A DNA stretch of 64,000 bases. Source: an uncultured Clostridiaceae bacterium (GTDB taxonomy: Bacteria > Bacillota > Clostridia > TANB77 > CAG-508). The DNA is taken from positions 1 to 64,000 of the forward strand of contig CAOJCG010000008.1 in NCBI GenBank assembly GCA_948356915.1, in the 5' to 3' direction. Under the pieces are notes generated by a model. It was not told where the DNA came from. It was given only the letters and a program-made list of their open reading frames with translations, and searched no databases. A program made the position numbers and the translations under genes. This document shows positions 32,450 to 42,510 of this stretch, in pieces (within the stretch, counting starts at the first letter, position 1; each line of letters starts with the position of its first letter).

Positions 32450-32653
32450 TTACATTTTATCTATAAATTTTTTTAGTTTATCTTTTACTGCTTCTTTATT
32501 AAGTTGAATATAGTTACCTACATATATTCCTAAGGCAATTAATATAATTCCTATTATTAATTCATAAAAGTGTGTAAGTAATATTAAAAACGCTACTATT
32601 CCACCTATTATAGCACCTCTATATTTCATTAAAAATTCTTTAAATTTTTCCAT
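32450..32653 (-). CDS. DUF2273 small membrane protein
   Basis: [41 protein letters not shown]; between amaP and nusB. Confidence 0.7.
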   Translation of the reverse strand: MEKFKEFLMKYRGAIIGGIVAFLILLTHFYELIIGIILIALGIYVGNYIQLNKEAVKDKLKKFIDKM

Positions 32654-32670
32654 ATGTTTACACCTCGTAT

Positions 32671-33228
32671 TTATTCTATATTTTGAGTATTTTCAGTTTG
32701 TAATTCTCGTATGCTTATATTAACTTCTTTTACTTCTAAGTCTGATGTTTTCTTAATTGCTTCTTTTATTTTTGTTTGTAGATTTGTAGATAGTTCTTTA
32801 ATTATTGCGTTTTCTTTTACACTTAATGTTACATATACTTTTAAGTTTCTTTCATTATCCATTATTATGGTACTGTTTATATCTTTTGCACTGTCAAAAC
32901 CTCTTACTACACTATTTACTAATTCTTGCAAAGTTGTTTTTGATATTACTAGTTCTCCATCATCATTTTTTAGTAATATTCCTTCTTTAATTCCATTTAT
33001 TTTTTTTTCTTCTGATGTAAAGAATATACATTTTATTGCAAGCATTATAAATATTACTGATAATGCTAATAATATATTTGATATTATTTTATCTGCTAAG
33101 GCAAATTTTACTAAAAAATATATGCTTTCTATATCTAACCACCCAAATATTAATAAGCACATCAATACTGATAATATTAATATTAAATTTGAAAATACTA
33201 CTAAACCTATTTTATCTAAAATTTTCAT
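32671..33228 (-). CDS. amaP: Alkaline shock response membrane anchor protein AmaP-like
   Basis: Two N-terminal TMs plus Asp23-like segment; adjacent to Asp23/Gls24 gene. Confidence 0.7.
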   Translation of the reverse strand: MKILDKIGLVVFSNLILILSVLMCLLIFGWLDIESIYFLVKFALADKIISNILLALSVIFIMLAIKCIFFTSEEKKINGIKEGILLKNDDGELVISKTTLQELVNSVVRGFDSAKDINSTIIMDNERNLKVYVTLSVKENAIIKELSTNLQTKIKEAIKKTSDLEVKEVNISIRELQTENTQNIE

Positions 33229-33309
33229 TTGTTTCCTCCTACTAGTTAGGATATCTTCCTATATTTTTGTATTTAGGGTACGAAAAGTATATTCGTACCC
33301 TAATTTTTA

Positions 33310-33732
33310 CTATTGCTCTGATACTTCTTTTTCTTCTACTGTTGTTGTTGCTACGCCTTGTACATGAACATTTACTTCTACAACTTTTAAACCTGTCATC
33401 GTTTCTACTGCTTTTTTTACTCTATTTTGAATTTCAAAAGCTACGTCTGGTATTCTAACACCATATTCTACTATAATGTTTACATCTATTTTTGTTTCTT
33501 TTTCTAAAACTTCAACTTTTATACCTTTTGCTAGGTTTTTCTTTCCACTTAATACTTCTGTAATTCCTCCTGCAAAACCTCCTGCCATTTCAGCAACTCC
33601 TGGTACTTCTGATACTGCAACACCTGCAATAACTGCTACTACGTCATCTGCTATTTTTATTTCATTATTGTCTGTGCTTTCTGATATTGTTACTTCCTCG
33701 ATTTCATTTGTTATTTTATTTTCTTCTTCCAT
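33310..33732 (-). CDS. Asp23/Gls24 family envelope stress response protein
   Basis: IKIADDVVAVIAGVAVSEVPGVAEMAGGFAGGITEVLSGKKNLAKGIKVEV...YGVRIPDVAFEIQNRVKKAVETMTGLKVVEVNVHVQGV. Confidence 0.85.
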   Translation of the reverse strand: MEEENKITNEIEEVTISESTDNNEIKIADDVVAVIAGVAVSEVPGVAEMAGGFAGGITEVLSGKKNLAKGIKVEVLEKETKIDVNIIVEYGVRIPDVAFEIQNRVKKAVETMTGLKVVEVNVHVQGVATTTVEEKEVSEQ

Positions 33733-34011
33733 AATTAAACCTCCCTTAAAACTTCTTTTGTTATATTATTATCTTAAAGCTATAATAAGTATACCAATAT
33801 ATTGTTTTTTTTACAACTGTTTTTTAAAAAAATTTATTAATTTTTTGGAAGTTGGAGGTTGGAAATTATAAGTTGTATTTCTAGTATCGATAGTAATATT
33901 TGTTATTTTTTTACTTTTTTTATTTATTACCTTGTAATTATTGTTTTTTTATTGTATAATAATTTTATGTAACTATGTTTTAGTTTGTATTTAATAAAGG
34001 AGGGCTTGCAA

Positions 34012-34614
34012 ATGCAGGAACGGAATTTAAAAGAAAACTTAATATTGAAAAATGGTGAATATTATTATGAAGGAAACTTAGTACTTGAAAACGGCGAGTA
34101 CTATTTGAAGGGAGACCTTTTTATATCCGGTGGTACACTGATTATGACTAATGCCAATTTAGTTGTTGAAGGTGACTTGAAAGTTTTTCCAGCATTGAAT
34201 GAAGATGGTAGCATTGCCTCTCCAATAAATGCTGCTACAATTGTAAATGGTAGTATTTACGCCAAATCTATTTCTATTTTTGCAGATATTGTAATCAAAA
34301 ATGGTAATATTTGTAGTTTTAGCGATTTAGACTGCGAAAATATTTATTCTGCTAATGGCGACATTAATGTAGGTGGAAATGCTAATGTTTTTAATGTCTA
34401 TTGCAGGAATTATTTAGTCGATGGTACCAATAATTCATATAATATTGAAGCCGACGAAAGTGTATATATTATGGAATATAGTAAAAACCTTGATATTACT
34501 GCTACTGAAGTGTTTTTAGGATATGGCGGAGATTTTAACTGTGGTGTTATTACTGCTCAGCACTTTGAGTTTGACGGTCATATTATCAATTGCTTACGTC
34601 GTTACCTTTTATAA
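34012..34614 (+). CDS. Polymer-forming/bactofilin-like hypothetical protein
   Basis: Beta-repeat: LENGEYYLKGDLFISGGTLIMTNANLVVEGDLKVF...VNGSIYAKSISIFADIVIKNGNI; GGAGGG RBS before ATG 34012. Confidence 0.5.
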   Translation: MQERNLKENLILKNGEYYYEGNLVLENGEYYLKGDLFISGGTLIMTNANLVVEGDLKVFPALNEDGSIASPINAATIVNGSIYAKSISIFADIVIKNGNICSFSDLDCENIYSANGDINVGGNANVFNVYCRNYLVDGTNNSYNIEADESVYIMEYSKNLDITATEVFLGYGGDFNCGVITAQHFEFDGHIINCLRRYLL

Positions 34615-34660
34615 TAATTAATGATAAAAACAAGCTTTTGTTAAGCTTGTTTTTGTCATT

Positions 34661-35656
34661 TTATTCTAATACTTCCCCTGCATATATTTCATTTCCTCTT
34701 AAAAAGTCTCCTACTGGCATTTTCTTTGCATTTTCGCCTTGTATTTCTTCTACTTCTATTATACCTTCTTTTGCTTTAATAAATAGTCCTTTTTTATCAT
34801 TTGAAAATAGTATTGTTCCTTCTATTACATCTTTTAGTTTAAATAAATATTCTTCTAGTTCTGGAAATTTCTCTATTAATTCTTTTTCAGTTTTTACTTT
34901 TACTTTCCAAAATTTTAGTTTTTTGCCATTAAAAAACGTATATGCTCCCATTATTGGGTTTAATCCTCTAACTAAATTATGAATTTGGCTTGCTGTTTTT
35001 TCTTCCCAATTAATTTTAGCCATCTCCTTATTTAGCATTGGTGCTAGGCAAAAGTCATCACCTTGCTTATTTCGTGGTGCTGTTCCTTGCTCAATTTGTT
35101 TTACAGTTTCTATTAAAAGTTCTCCACCAATTTTTGAAAGTCTATCCCATAGTTCGCCTGTTGTTTCATCTTCACCTATTTTAGTTTCTTTTGTTAGTAT
35201 CATATCTCCTGTGTCCATTCCTATGTCCATATACATGGTTGTAACTCCTGTTGTTTTTTCTCCATTTATTACTGCCCATTGTATTGGTGCTGCTCCTCTA
35301 TATTTAGGTAATAATGATGCATGAACATTTATACAGCCATATTTAGGTATTTCTAATATTTCTTTTGGAAGTATTTTTCCATAGGCTACTACTATTATTA
35401 AGTCTGGATTTAAGTTTTTTATTTCTTTTATAAATTCTTCATTTTTTCTTACTTTTTCAGGTTGATATATTTTTAAGCTTTTTTCTAGCGCATATTCTTT
35501 TACTGGACTTGCTACCATTTTCATTCCTCTACCTTTTGGTTTGTCTTGATTTGTAACAACTCCTATTATATTGTATTTTGCTTCATATAAGCATTTTAAA
35601 GATTCTCCCGCGAAATCTGGTGTTCCCATAAATAAAATTCTCATATTTTCCCTCAT
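34661..35656 (-). CDS. fmt: Methionyl-tRNA formyltransferase
   Basis: ILFMGTPDFAGESLKCLYEAKYNIIGVVTNQDKPKGRGMK, INVHASLLPKYRGAAPIQWAVINGEKTTGVTTMYMD. Confidence 0.95.
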   Translation of the reverse strand: MRENMRILFMGTPDFAGESLKCLYEAKYNIIGVVTNQDKPKGRGMKMVASPVKEYALEKSLKIYQPEKVRKNEEFIKEIKNLNPDLIIVVAYGKILPKEILEIPKYGCINVHASLLPKYRGAAPIQWAVINGEKTTGVTTMYMDIGMDTGDMILTKETKIGEDETTGELWDRLSKIGGELLIETVKQIEQGTAPRNKQGDDFCLAPMLNKEMAKINWEEKTASQIHNLVRGLNPIMGAYTFFNGKKLKFWKVKVKTEKELIEKFPELEEYLFKLKDVIEGTILFSNDKKGLFIKAKEGIIEVEEIQGENAKKMPVGDFLRGNEIYAGEVLE

Positions 35657-35674
35657 TTCTATTTCTTATTTATC

Positions 35675-35715
35675 ATTGTAGGGGCGAGCATCGCTCGTCC
35701 GTTCTTCGAAGAAAT
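35675..35715 (+). repeat. REP-like repeat, copy B
   Basis: ATTGTAGGGGCGAGCATCGCTCGTCCGTTCTTCGAAGAAAT, two differences from copy A. Confidence 0.7.
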
Positions 35716-35811
35716 TACCCCTAGTCTTTATAATTATTCTAGATACCTTGTTGACATTTTACATAAAGCATTATATAATAATTCCAACATATTATTTTAT
35801 ATAAGGAGGAC

Positions 35812-36150
35812 ATGCTTATGCATAAAAAATCAATCCGGTTGTTTATTTCAACTCTCTTATTGTCACTTACAGTTTTAGTAGGTGGGTGTGGAGACGCATC
35901 AAATGGGGTTGAGGACGCATCAAATAGTTTAACAATAAAAGACCCTGCTCCAACTTCTTTTAACTCTGAACCTTCACGTTTTTCTTCTGAAGAAGTAGTT
36001 GTTTCGGGTGATGGTTATTATCACTTTGATTCTTCATTTATTATAACTGACAACAAAACTGGAAAGCAATATTTGTATACTTTTCATCATAGTGGATATG
36101 CTGGTGGTGCTTCAATGGTTGAACTTGGTTCTACAAATGATGTTAATTAA
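35812..36150 (+). CDS. Small lipoprotein
   Basis: KSIRLFISTLLLSLTVLVGGCGDASNG lipobox. Confidence 0.55.
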   Translation: MLMHKKSIRLFISTLLLSLTVLVGGCGDASNGVEDASNSLTIKDPAPTSFNSEPSRFSSEEVVVSGDGYYHFDSSFIITDNKTGKQYLYTFHHSGYAGGASMVELGSTNDVN

Positions 36151-36197
36151 TATTACTTTACTAAGTGTCTAGAATATATTCTAGACACTTAGTTATT

Positions 36198-36677
36198 TTA
36201 TTGTTCTTTTGGTTCTACATATTCTAATGTTCCTGGTATCATTTTTTCTACAAATGTTATTCCGTTTAGGTGGTCTATTTCGTGTGATAGGGCTTGGGCT
36301 AGTAGGTCTTTTGCTTTTATTTTTATTTTTTCTCCTTTTTCGTTTAGCGCTTCTACTATTACCTCGGCTGGTCTTATCATTTTTGCGTATTTGTTTGGAA
36401 AGCTTAGGCACCCTTCTTCTACTTCTTGCTCGCCTTTTTCTTTTATTATTACTGGATTTATTAGTTTTATTGGTCCTTTTTCGTCGTATAGGTCTATTAC
36501 AATTACTCTTTTTAGTATTCCTACTTGTACTGCGGCTAAACCTACTCCATTGTATTTGTGCATTGTCTCTACCATGTCGTCTAGTAGCTGCCTTATTCTG
36601 TCATCTATTTGTTCTACTTCTCTTGATTTCTTTTTTAGTATTTCGTCTCCTTCTTCTCTTATTTGTCTGATTGCCAT
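36198..36677 (-). CDS. def: Peptide deformylase
   Basis: GVGLAAVQVGI, EEGCLSFPNKY, LSHEIDHLNGITFVEKM. Confidence 0.9.
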   Translation of the reverse strand: MAIRQIREEGDEILKKKSREVEQIDDRIRQLLDDMVETMHKYNGVGLAAVQVGILKRVIVIDLYDEKGPIKLINPVIIKEKGEQEVEEGCLSFPNKYAKMIRPAEVIVEALNEKGEKIKIKAKDLLAQALSHEIDHLNGITFVEKMIPGTLEYVEPKEQ

Positions 36678-36715
36678 TTTTCTTTCTCTCCTTTTCTAAT
36701 TTACTGCTATTTCTC

Positions 36716-36739
36716 GGGTCGCCGAAGGCGGCGACCCGA
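36716..36739. repeat. GC-rich hairpin between def and priA
   Basis: CGGGTCGCCGAAGGCGGCGACCCG. Confidence 0.6.
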
Positions 36740-36764
36740 ATTTCGTTTTCTACTACATCATATT

Positions 36765-39004
36765 ATTTGGGTTTAGGTCTATTATTATTCTTGTGTCGGT
36801 GTTTTTTGTTTGTTCGTAGCCGAATGTTTAGTGCTTCTTGCAGTAATTTGTTTATTGGGTCGTTGTAGATGCATTTTATTATTATTCTCCACCTATATTT
36901 GTTTTTTATTTTGTCTATTGGGGCTGGTAGTGGTTTGTATAGTAGCAAACCTATTTTTTCGTTTATTATTTTTGTTTTTATATAGCTGTGCAGTTTTTCT
37001 GCTATTTGGGTTACGCTTTTTTCGTTTTGCCCGCTTATTCCAATTACTATTATATCGCAAAATGGTGGATATTTCAACTGTTTTCTTAAACCTATTTCTG
37101 TATTATAGAATTCTTTGTAGTCTTGCTTGCTTGCTAGTTCTATTGCCAAGCTATCTGGGTTGTAGGTTTGCACTATTACTTTTCCTGGTAATTTTTCTCT
37201 TCCCGCTCTTCCTGCTACTTGAGTTAGTATTTGGAAGGTTCTTTCGTTTGCTCTATAGTCTTCTATGTTTAGGGAGCTGTCTGCTGCCATTACTCCTACT
37301 AGTGTTACATTTGGAAAGTGGTGGCCTTTTACTATCATTTGTGTTCCTATTAGAATGTCTATATTTTCTTCTCTGAATTTATTTAATATTTGCTCGTGTG
37401 AATCTTTTTTTGTTACTGTGTCTATATCCATTCTGATGGTTGAGGCATTTGGAAATATTTTGTTTATTTCTTGTTCTAGTTTTTGCGTTCCTGTTCCAAA
37501 ATATTTTATGTTTTTACTATTACATTCTGGGCATATAATTGCTCTTTTTTCTTCATAACCACAGTAATGACATTTTAATTTATCTTTTTTTAGGTGGTAT
37601 GTCATTGTTATATTACAGTTTTTACATTTTATAGTATGTCCACAATCTCTACACATTATGAATGTTGAGTACCCTCTTCTATTTAAAAATAGAATTGTTT
37701 GATGTTTATTTTTTAGGTTTTCTTCAATTTCTTCATATAGTTTTGTACTTATCATTGACCTATTTCCATTTGCTAGTTCTTCTCTTAAGTCTACTATTTC
37801 TACTTGTGGAAGGTTTGATTCGTTTGCTCTTTTTGTTAATTCTATTAGTTCTATTTCTTCATTTAATGCTTTAGTATAACTTTTCATATCTGGTGTTGCA
37901 CTTCCTAGTACTAGTGGAATTGAAGCTTTCCTTGCTATGTAACTTGCTACTTCTTTTGCATCATATCTAGGTGAACCTTCTGATTTGTATGAACTGTCAT
38001 GTTCTTCATCTATAATTATTAAACCTAAATCGTGTATTGGTGCAAATATTGCTGAACGTGCTCCTATTATTATTTTGGCTTTGCCTTCATTTATTTTGTT
38101 CCATTCATCATAACGTTCTCCTAATGATAATTTACTGTGTAATACTGCTATTTGTTTTTCTCCAAACCTTGCTGTAAACCTATTTACCATTTGTGGCGTT
38201 AATGATATTTCTGGTACTAATACTATACTACTTCTTCCTTCTTTGTATACTTTTTCTATTAGTTGCAAATATATTTCTGTTTTTCCGTGAGCCTGTTACT
38301 CCAAATATTAGAAATTCTGAATTCATTTTGTCATCTATTGCTTCTTCTATTTTTTCGTAAGCCTTTTGTTGTTCTTCCGTAAGCTTTAGTTTACTTGAAG
38401 GTTTTATTTCTTTATTTATAAAAGGATTTCTTTCTATTTGCTTTTCATATATTTCTATATATCCATTTTTTTCTAGGGTTTTTATTACAGCTTTTGAAAC
38501 TTCTGTAAATTCTTCTAAGTCCTTAATGTATATGTCATCATTATTAATTAGAAACTGTAACAGCCTAATTTGTTTTTCTGATTTTATTTTTCCATTTTCT
38601 ATTTCATATTCCATTTCGTCTTTATCTTTTTTTAATATTACAAAATTACCTGTTTTTTCTTTTATTCTCTTTTCTATATTTTTTGTTTTTGTACCTGGTG
38701 GTAGCATTAATTTTATACTTTCAGATAAATTACAGAAATATCTTTTTGCTATCCATTTTGCAAGTTCTACTTTATTCTCAGTTAATGTACTTTCTTTACC
38801 AATTTTTGCAATATCTTTTGTTTTATACTCTGTTGTTTCTTTAAAACCTACAATAAAACCTTCTTCTAATTTTTTCATGTTTCCAAAGGGAACTAATACT
38901 CTACTTCCTATTTTTATATCATTTTGCATTTCATTTGGTACATTGTAGTCAAATGTTCTATCTAATTGTTTTGCACTATTATTTATTATAACCTCTGCTA
39001 TCAA
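36765..39004 (-). CDS. priA: Primosomal protein N' (PriA), split by two +1 frame breaks
   Basis: CGG complement(38285..38287): EFLIFGVTGS-[C]-GKTEIYLQLIEKVYKEGRSSIVLVPEISLTPQM; CGG complement(36820..36822): LLQEALNI-[C]-GYEQTKNTDTRIIIDLNPNNMM*. Confidence 0.85.
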
Positions 39005-39165
39005 GTAAGTATGCCCCCTTTCAAAAATATTTTTTCTATACGTTAGTATATCAAAAAATAAAAAAATATCAAGCTAAGCTTAATATTTTAAATAAATTTG
39101 TATTTCTTTTCATAATTATTATAGCTCCCACAATAGTGGGAGCTAATAGGTTAAATTTTAAAGGT

Positions 39166-39849
39166 TTATTTAACAATTTCAGATAACTGTTGCTTTGTTT
39201 CTAATGCTGAAATTGCTGCTATTGCTAATTCTATGTTTTTGTCTTCTGGTTTACTTGTTGTAAAAAATTGTACTAACTTTCCTATAAAGTTGAAAGGAAA
39301 TACAGTTTGGAATAGTAATGGAACTATAAACAATATAATTTCTGAAATTACAAATCCAGTTTTTACATATATAATAAAACCAATTATCTGAGCTGTTATA
39401 AATGCTGAATATATTGTAGCTCCACATGCTTTATTAATTCTTGAAAACCGTTTGGCTTCTTTGATTGTTGGAACTCTTTTTAACTTTTGGTATGCTGTAA
39501 ACACCTTATGCTCTGCCCCATGATTCTTTAATAACTCTTTTCCTCCTTCTTTCCTTACTGCTATTACAGATATAAATATAAAGAGTACATATAAAAATGT
39601 TGGTATAAAATATAAAACTTTAATAGCAATTCCATTTATTATTAAAGGAATTATTATATATGCCTTTATTAAAGAAAGAGTTCCAAAGATTGCTAAAATA
39701 GCAATTATTGCTTTCATCATGTCTACATCCTGTTTAGCAAACTTAATATCAATTTTTCCATCTTTGCATCGGATTGCAGTTGCTGCTCTTTCATTTGTAC
39801 AAAATGTTATCCGATCTTTTTGTGATCTCCCACCGTTTACTTTTAACAT
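39166..39849 (-). CDS. DUF1385 (YqhQ-like) membrane protein
   Basis: VNGGRSQKDRITFCTNE...LKNHGAEHKVFTAYQ...FSRINKACGATIYSAF. Confidence 0.6.
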   Translation of the reverse strand: MLKVNGGRSQKDRITFCTNERAATAIRCKDGKIDIKFAKQDVDMMKAIIAILAIFGTLSLIKAYIIIPLIINGIAIKVLYFIPTFLYVLFIFISVIAVRKEGGKELLKNHGAEHKVFTAYQKLKRVPTIKEAKRFSRINKACGATIYSAFITAQIIGFIIYVKTGFVISEIILFIVPLLFQTVFPFNFIGKLVQFFTTSKPEDKNIELAIAAISALETKQQLSEIVK

Positions 39850-40041
39850 AGTTAAATACCTCCTAAAATTATTTCAATTATGTTACAAGTTATATTATAT
39901 GCTGTTTTACATAATTTGTCAAGTTGTATTTATATTTATTCAAGTAATTTATAAAATTTCATAAATAATTTGACTTTTCTTTAATTTTATGTTAATATAT
40001 ATTTATAATAGATCATTTCAATTTTATGGAGGTAGTGCATT

Positions 40042-40239
40042 ATGATGAACAAAATCGAAACAACAAAAGGAACTTGGAGAGTTTACGGATTATACTTTAT
40101 TCCGACAGATGCAACTTACGACATCCTGAAGAAGGCTATCGAAACCGGAAATTTACGGCAGTCATACCTTCAGCAGGTAACTGGCTGGAACAGTCCAATC
40201 ATTGTGGACAGGGCTAGTAAGGAGATGCATTTTTCCTAA
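40042..40239 (+). CDS. Small hypothetical protein
   Basis: ATG 40042/40045 after GGAGG; MNKIETTKGTWRVYGLYFIPTDATYDILKKAIETGNLRQSYLQQVTGWN; terminator-like GAGAGGAAAgcttatttagTTTCCTCTC follows. Confidence 0.4.
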   Translation: MMNKIETTKGTWRVYGLYFIPTDATYDILKKAIETGNLRQSYLQQVTGWNSPIIVDRASKEMHFS

Positions 40240-40305
40240 GTTTCTAACGGAAAACAAGAGAGGAAAGCTTATTTAGTTTCCTCTCTTCCTCCATTTTATA
40301 GGTAT

Positions 40306-40902
40306 TTACATATCTTTTAATAATTCTTTTCCATTTTTTATATATTCCCAACCTGAAAAAATTGTTGCTATTACTGATATTGTCATTATTATGGTAGTTA
40401 TTAAGTTTAAAGCAAAATTAAATCCTGTTAATTTTGTTGTAAATATTGCTCCATATTGATTTATATCTACAAATGCTAGTATTATTGCTACCATTTGTGT
40501 TACTGTTTTTAGTTTGCCCCATATGTTTGCTGGTATTACCTTTCCGTTTGATTCAACTGCTATTAACCTATAGCCTGAAACTATGAATTCTCTGAATACT
40601 ACTATTGATGGTATCCATGCTGGCAATTTTCCCATTTCTACTAGTATTATCATTGCTGTTACTACTAGTACTTTATCTGCTATTGGGTCTAAAAATTTTC
40701 CGAATGTCGTTATTTGGTTTCTTGAACGTGCTATGTATCCATCTAGTTTGTCTGTTATTGATGCGATGGCAAATATTAAGTCTAGTATTATACATGTTAT
40801 TGGCACTTTTAATATTTCTCCTTGTATTCCGAAAAATGGTACTATTATCATTAGTGGTACTAGTATTATTCTAAATATTGTTAGTTTATTGGCTAAGTTC
40901 AT
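40306..40902 (-). CDS. pgsA: CDP-diacylglycerol--glycerol-3-phosphate 3-phosphatidyltransferase
   Basis: NLANKLTIFRIILVPLMI, SITDKLDGYIARSRNQITTFGKFLDPIADKVL. Confidence 0.9.
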   Translation of the reverse strand: MNLANKLTIFRIILVPLMIIVPFFGIQGEILKVPITCIILDLIFAIASITDKLDGYIARSRNQITTFGKFLDPIADKVLVVTAMIILVEMGKLPAWIPSIVVFREFIVSGYRLIAVESNGKVIPANIWGKLKTVTQMVAIILAFVDINQYGAIFTTKLTGFNFALNLITTIIMTISVIATIFSGWEYIKNGKELLKDM

Positions 40903-40916
40903 TTTCTATCCCTCCA

Positions 40917-41510
40917 TTATTTTGCTAGTTTTTTTATATTTTCCATTATTTCTTCTGTTATTTTATCTAGTACGTCTTTATCGTTTTTGTCATATGTGCT
41001 AAAGTCTAGTGGCTTTCCATAACGAATTGTTACTTTGTCAAATTTTCCTGTTCCCCCTGATATTCCAACTGGCATTACTTTTGCTCCTGAACGCATTGCG
41101 AAAAATGCTGCTCCATCTTTTACTTTTTCTCCTTTTTCTATTCCATTTCGGGTTCCTTCTGGGAATAGTGCTACACATTCACCATTTTTTAGTGCTTTTA
41201 GTACTGTTTTTATCGCGGTTATATCTTTTGAGTCTCTATTTACATATATTCCATCAAATACTACTCCTAGAAATGCAAAAAATGGGTTCTTTTTTAATTC
41301 TATTTTTGCCATGAATCGTACATGCCTTTTTGCTGTTACTACTATTAGTGGTGGGTCTAGGTATGTTCTGTGGTTTCCACAGTATATTAATGGTTCATCT
41401 AATGGTATGTTTTCCTGTCCTTCTATTTTTACTCTATGTATTATTTTGCAATATGCGTATATTGCTCCTCTTACTATTTTTCTTGCTATTTCTTTTAATA
41501 TTTTTTTCAT
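40917..41510 (-). CDS. plsC: 1-acyl-sn-glycerol-3-phosphate acyltransferase (PlsC family)
   Basis: YCGNHRTYLDPPLI, VALFPEGTRNG, VMPVGISGG. Confidence 0.85.
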   Translation of the reverse strand: MKKILKEIARKIVRGAIYAYCKIIHRVKIEGQENIPLDEPLIYCGNHRTYLDPPLIVVTAKRHVRFMAKIELKKNPFFAFLGVVFDGIYVNRDSKDITAIKTVLKALKNGECVALFPEGTRNGIEKGEKVKDGAAFFAMRSGAKVMPVGISGGTGKFDKVTIRYGKPLDFSTYDKNDKDVLDKITEEIMENIKKLAK

Positions 41511-41557
41511 TGCTTTTCTCCTATTATCTAGATATTTTTATGTTTTGGCAAGCTTTT

Positions 41558-41664
41558 GCGTTGAGGACAGTTCCTAATCTAGCTACATTATTTTTGTTTT
41601 TCCTCTTGTAATTCTTCTCTATCTTGTTTCTGATTACGAACCGTCCCCATTGCTAGTCCTCATT
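41558..41664. repeat. cmk-flanking repeat, copy 1
   Basis: gttgaggacagttcctaatctagctacattatttttg...ttctctatcttgtttctgattacgaaccgtccccattgcta. Confidence 0.65.
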
Positions 41665-42328
41665 GCTAGTTTCTTTTATTATTTTTAATATTTTATTTTT
41701 TACTTGTTCTATGCTAAGCTCTGTTGTGTCTATATATATTGCGTCTTCTGCTATTTTTAGGGCTCCTATTTCTTTTTCTTTGTCATTTTTGTCTCTTTTT
41801 TGTATATTTTTTAGTACTTCCTCATATGTCATTTCTATTCCTTTTTCTTGCATTTCTTTGTGTCTTCTTTTGGCTCTTATCTTTTCGTCTGCATCCATGT
41901 ATATTTTTACATTTGCATTTGGAAATACTACTGTTGTTATATCTCTTCCTTCTATTATTACGTCTTTTCCTTCTGCTAGTTTTCTTTGTACTTTTACCAT
42001 TTCGTAACGTACTTCTTTTATTGATGATATTTGTGATACTATTTTTGTTACTTCTTTACTTCTTATTTCTTTTGTTACTTCTTCGCCATTTAAAAATACT
42101 TTTTGCTCGCCGTTTTCGTTTTTCTATGCTTATGTGTATGTTTTTTAGTGAGTTTATTATTTTTTGTGTTTCTTCTAGTTTTATGTTGTTTCTTATCACG
42201 TATAGGGCTACACATCTGTATGTTGCTCCTGTGTCTATGTTTACTAAGCCTAATTCTTTTGATATTAGGTTTGTTATTGTTCCTTTTCCTGTTCCGGCTG
42301 GGCCGTCTATTGCTACTATGAATGACAT
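41653..42328 (-). CDS. cmk: Cytidylate kinase, split in two frames
   Basis: SFIVAIDGPAGTGKGTITNLISKELGLVNIDTGATYRCVAL...; second part KVQRKLAEGKDVIIEGRDITTVVFPNANVKIYMDADEKIRAKRRHKEM; +1 join at CGA complement(42116..42118) or CGG complement(42110..42112). Confidence 0.85.
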
Positions 42329-42510
42329 GGTTTTTTTCTCCTTTTTTTGTTTGTTTTTTCTTCGTTGAATTTATTTGTGTGTTTTTATTTTCTACTTCTT
42401 TTTGCATTGGGGACAGTCTCTCTTGGAACATCTTCGATTACCCAAGGGGGGTGCTTTTTGTTTTTTACTTCTTGTCTTTCTCTACCCTTGTAAGTTATTT
42501 TTCTTGACTT

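Noticed and set aside
36193-36411. 72-aa basic ORF MPKLSKQIRKNDKTSRGNSRSAKRKRRKNKNKSKRP
   Set aside because: Alternative-frame reading of def on the same strand; basic composition is a frame artefact.
42090-42431. 113-aa Lys/Arg-rich minus ORF overlapping cmk
   Set aside because: Out-of-frame reading of cmk and upstream repeats.
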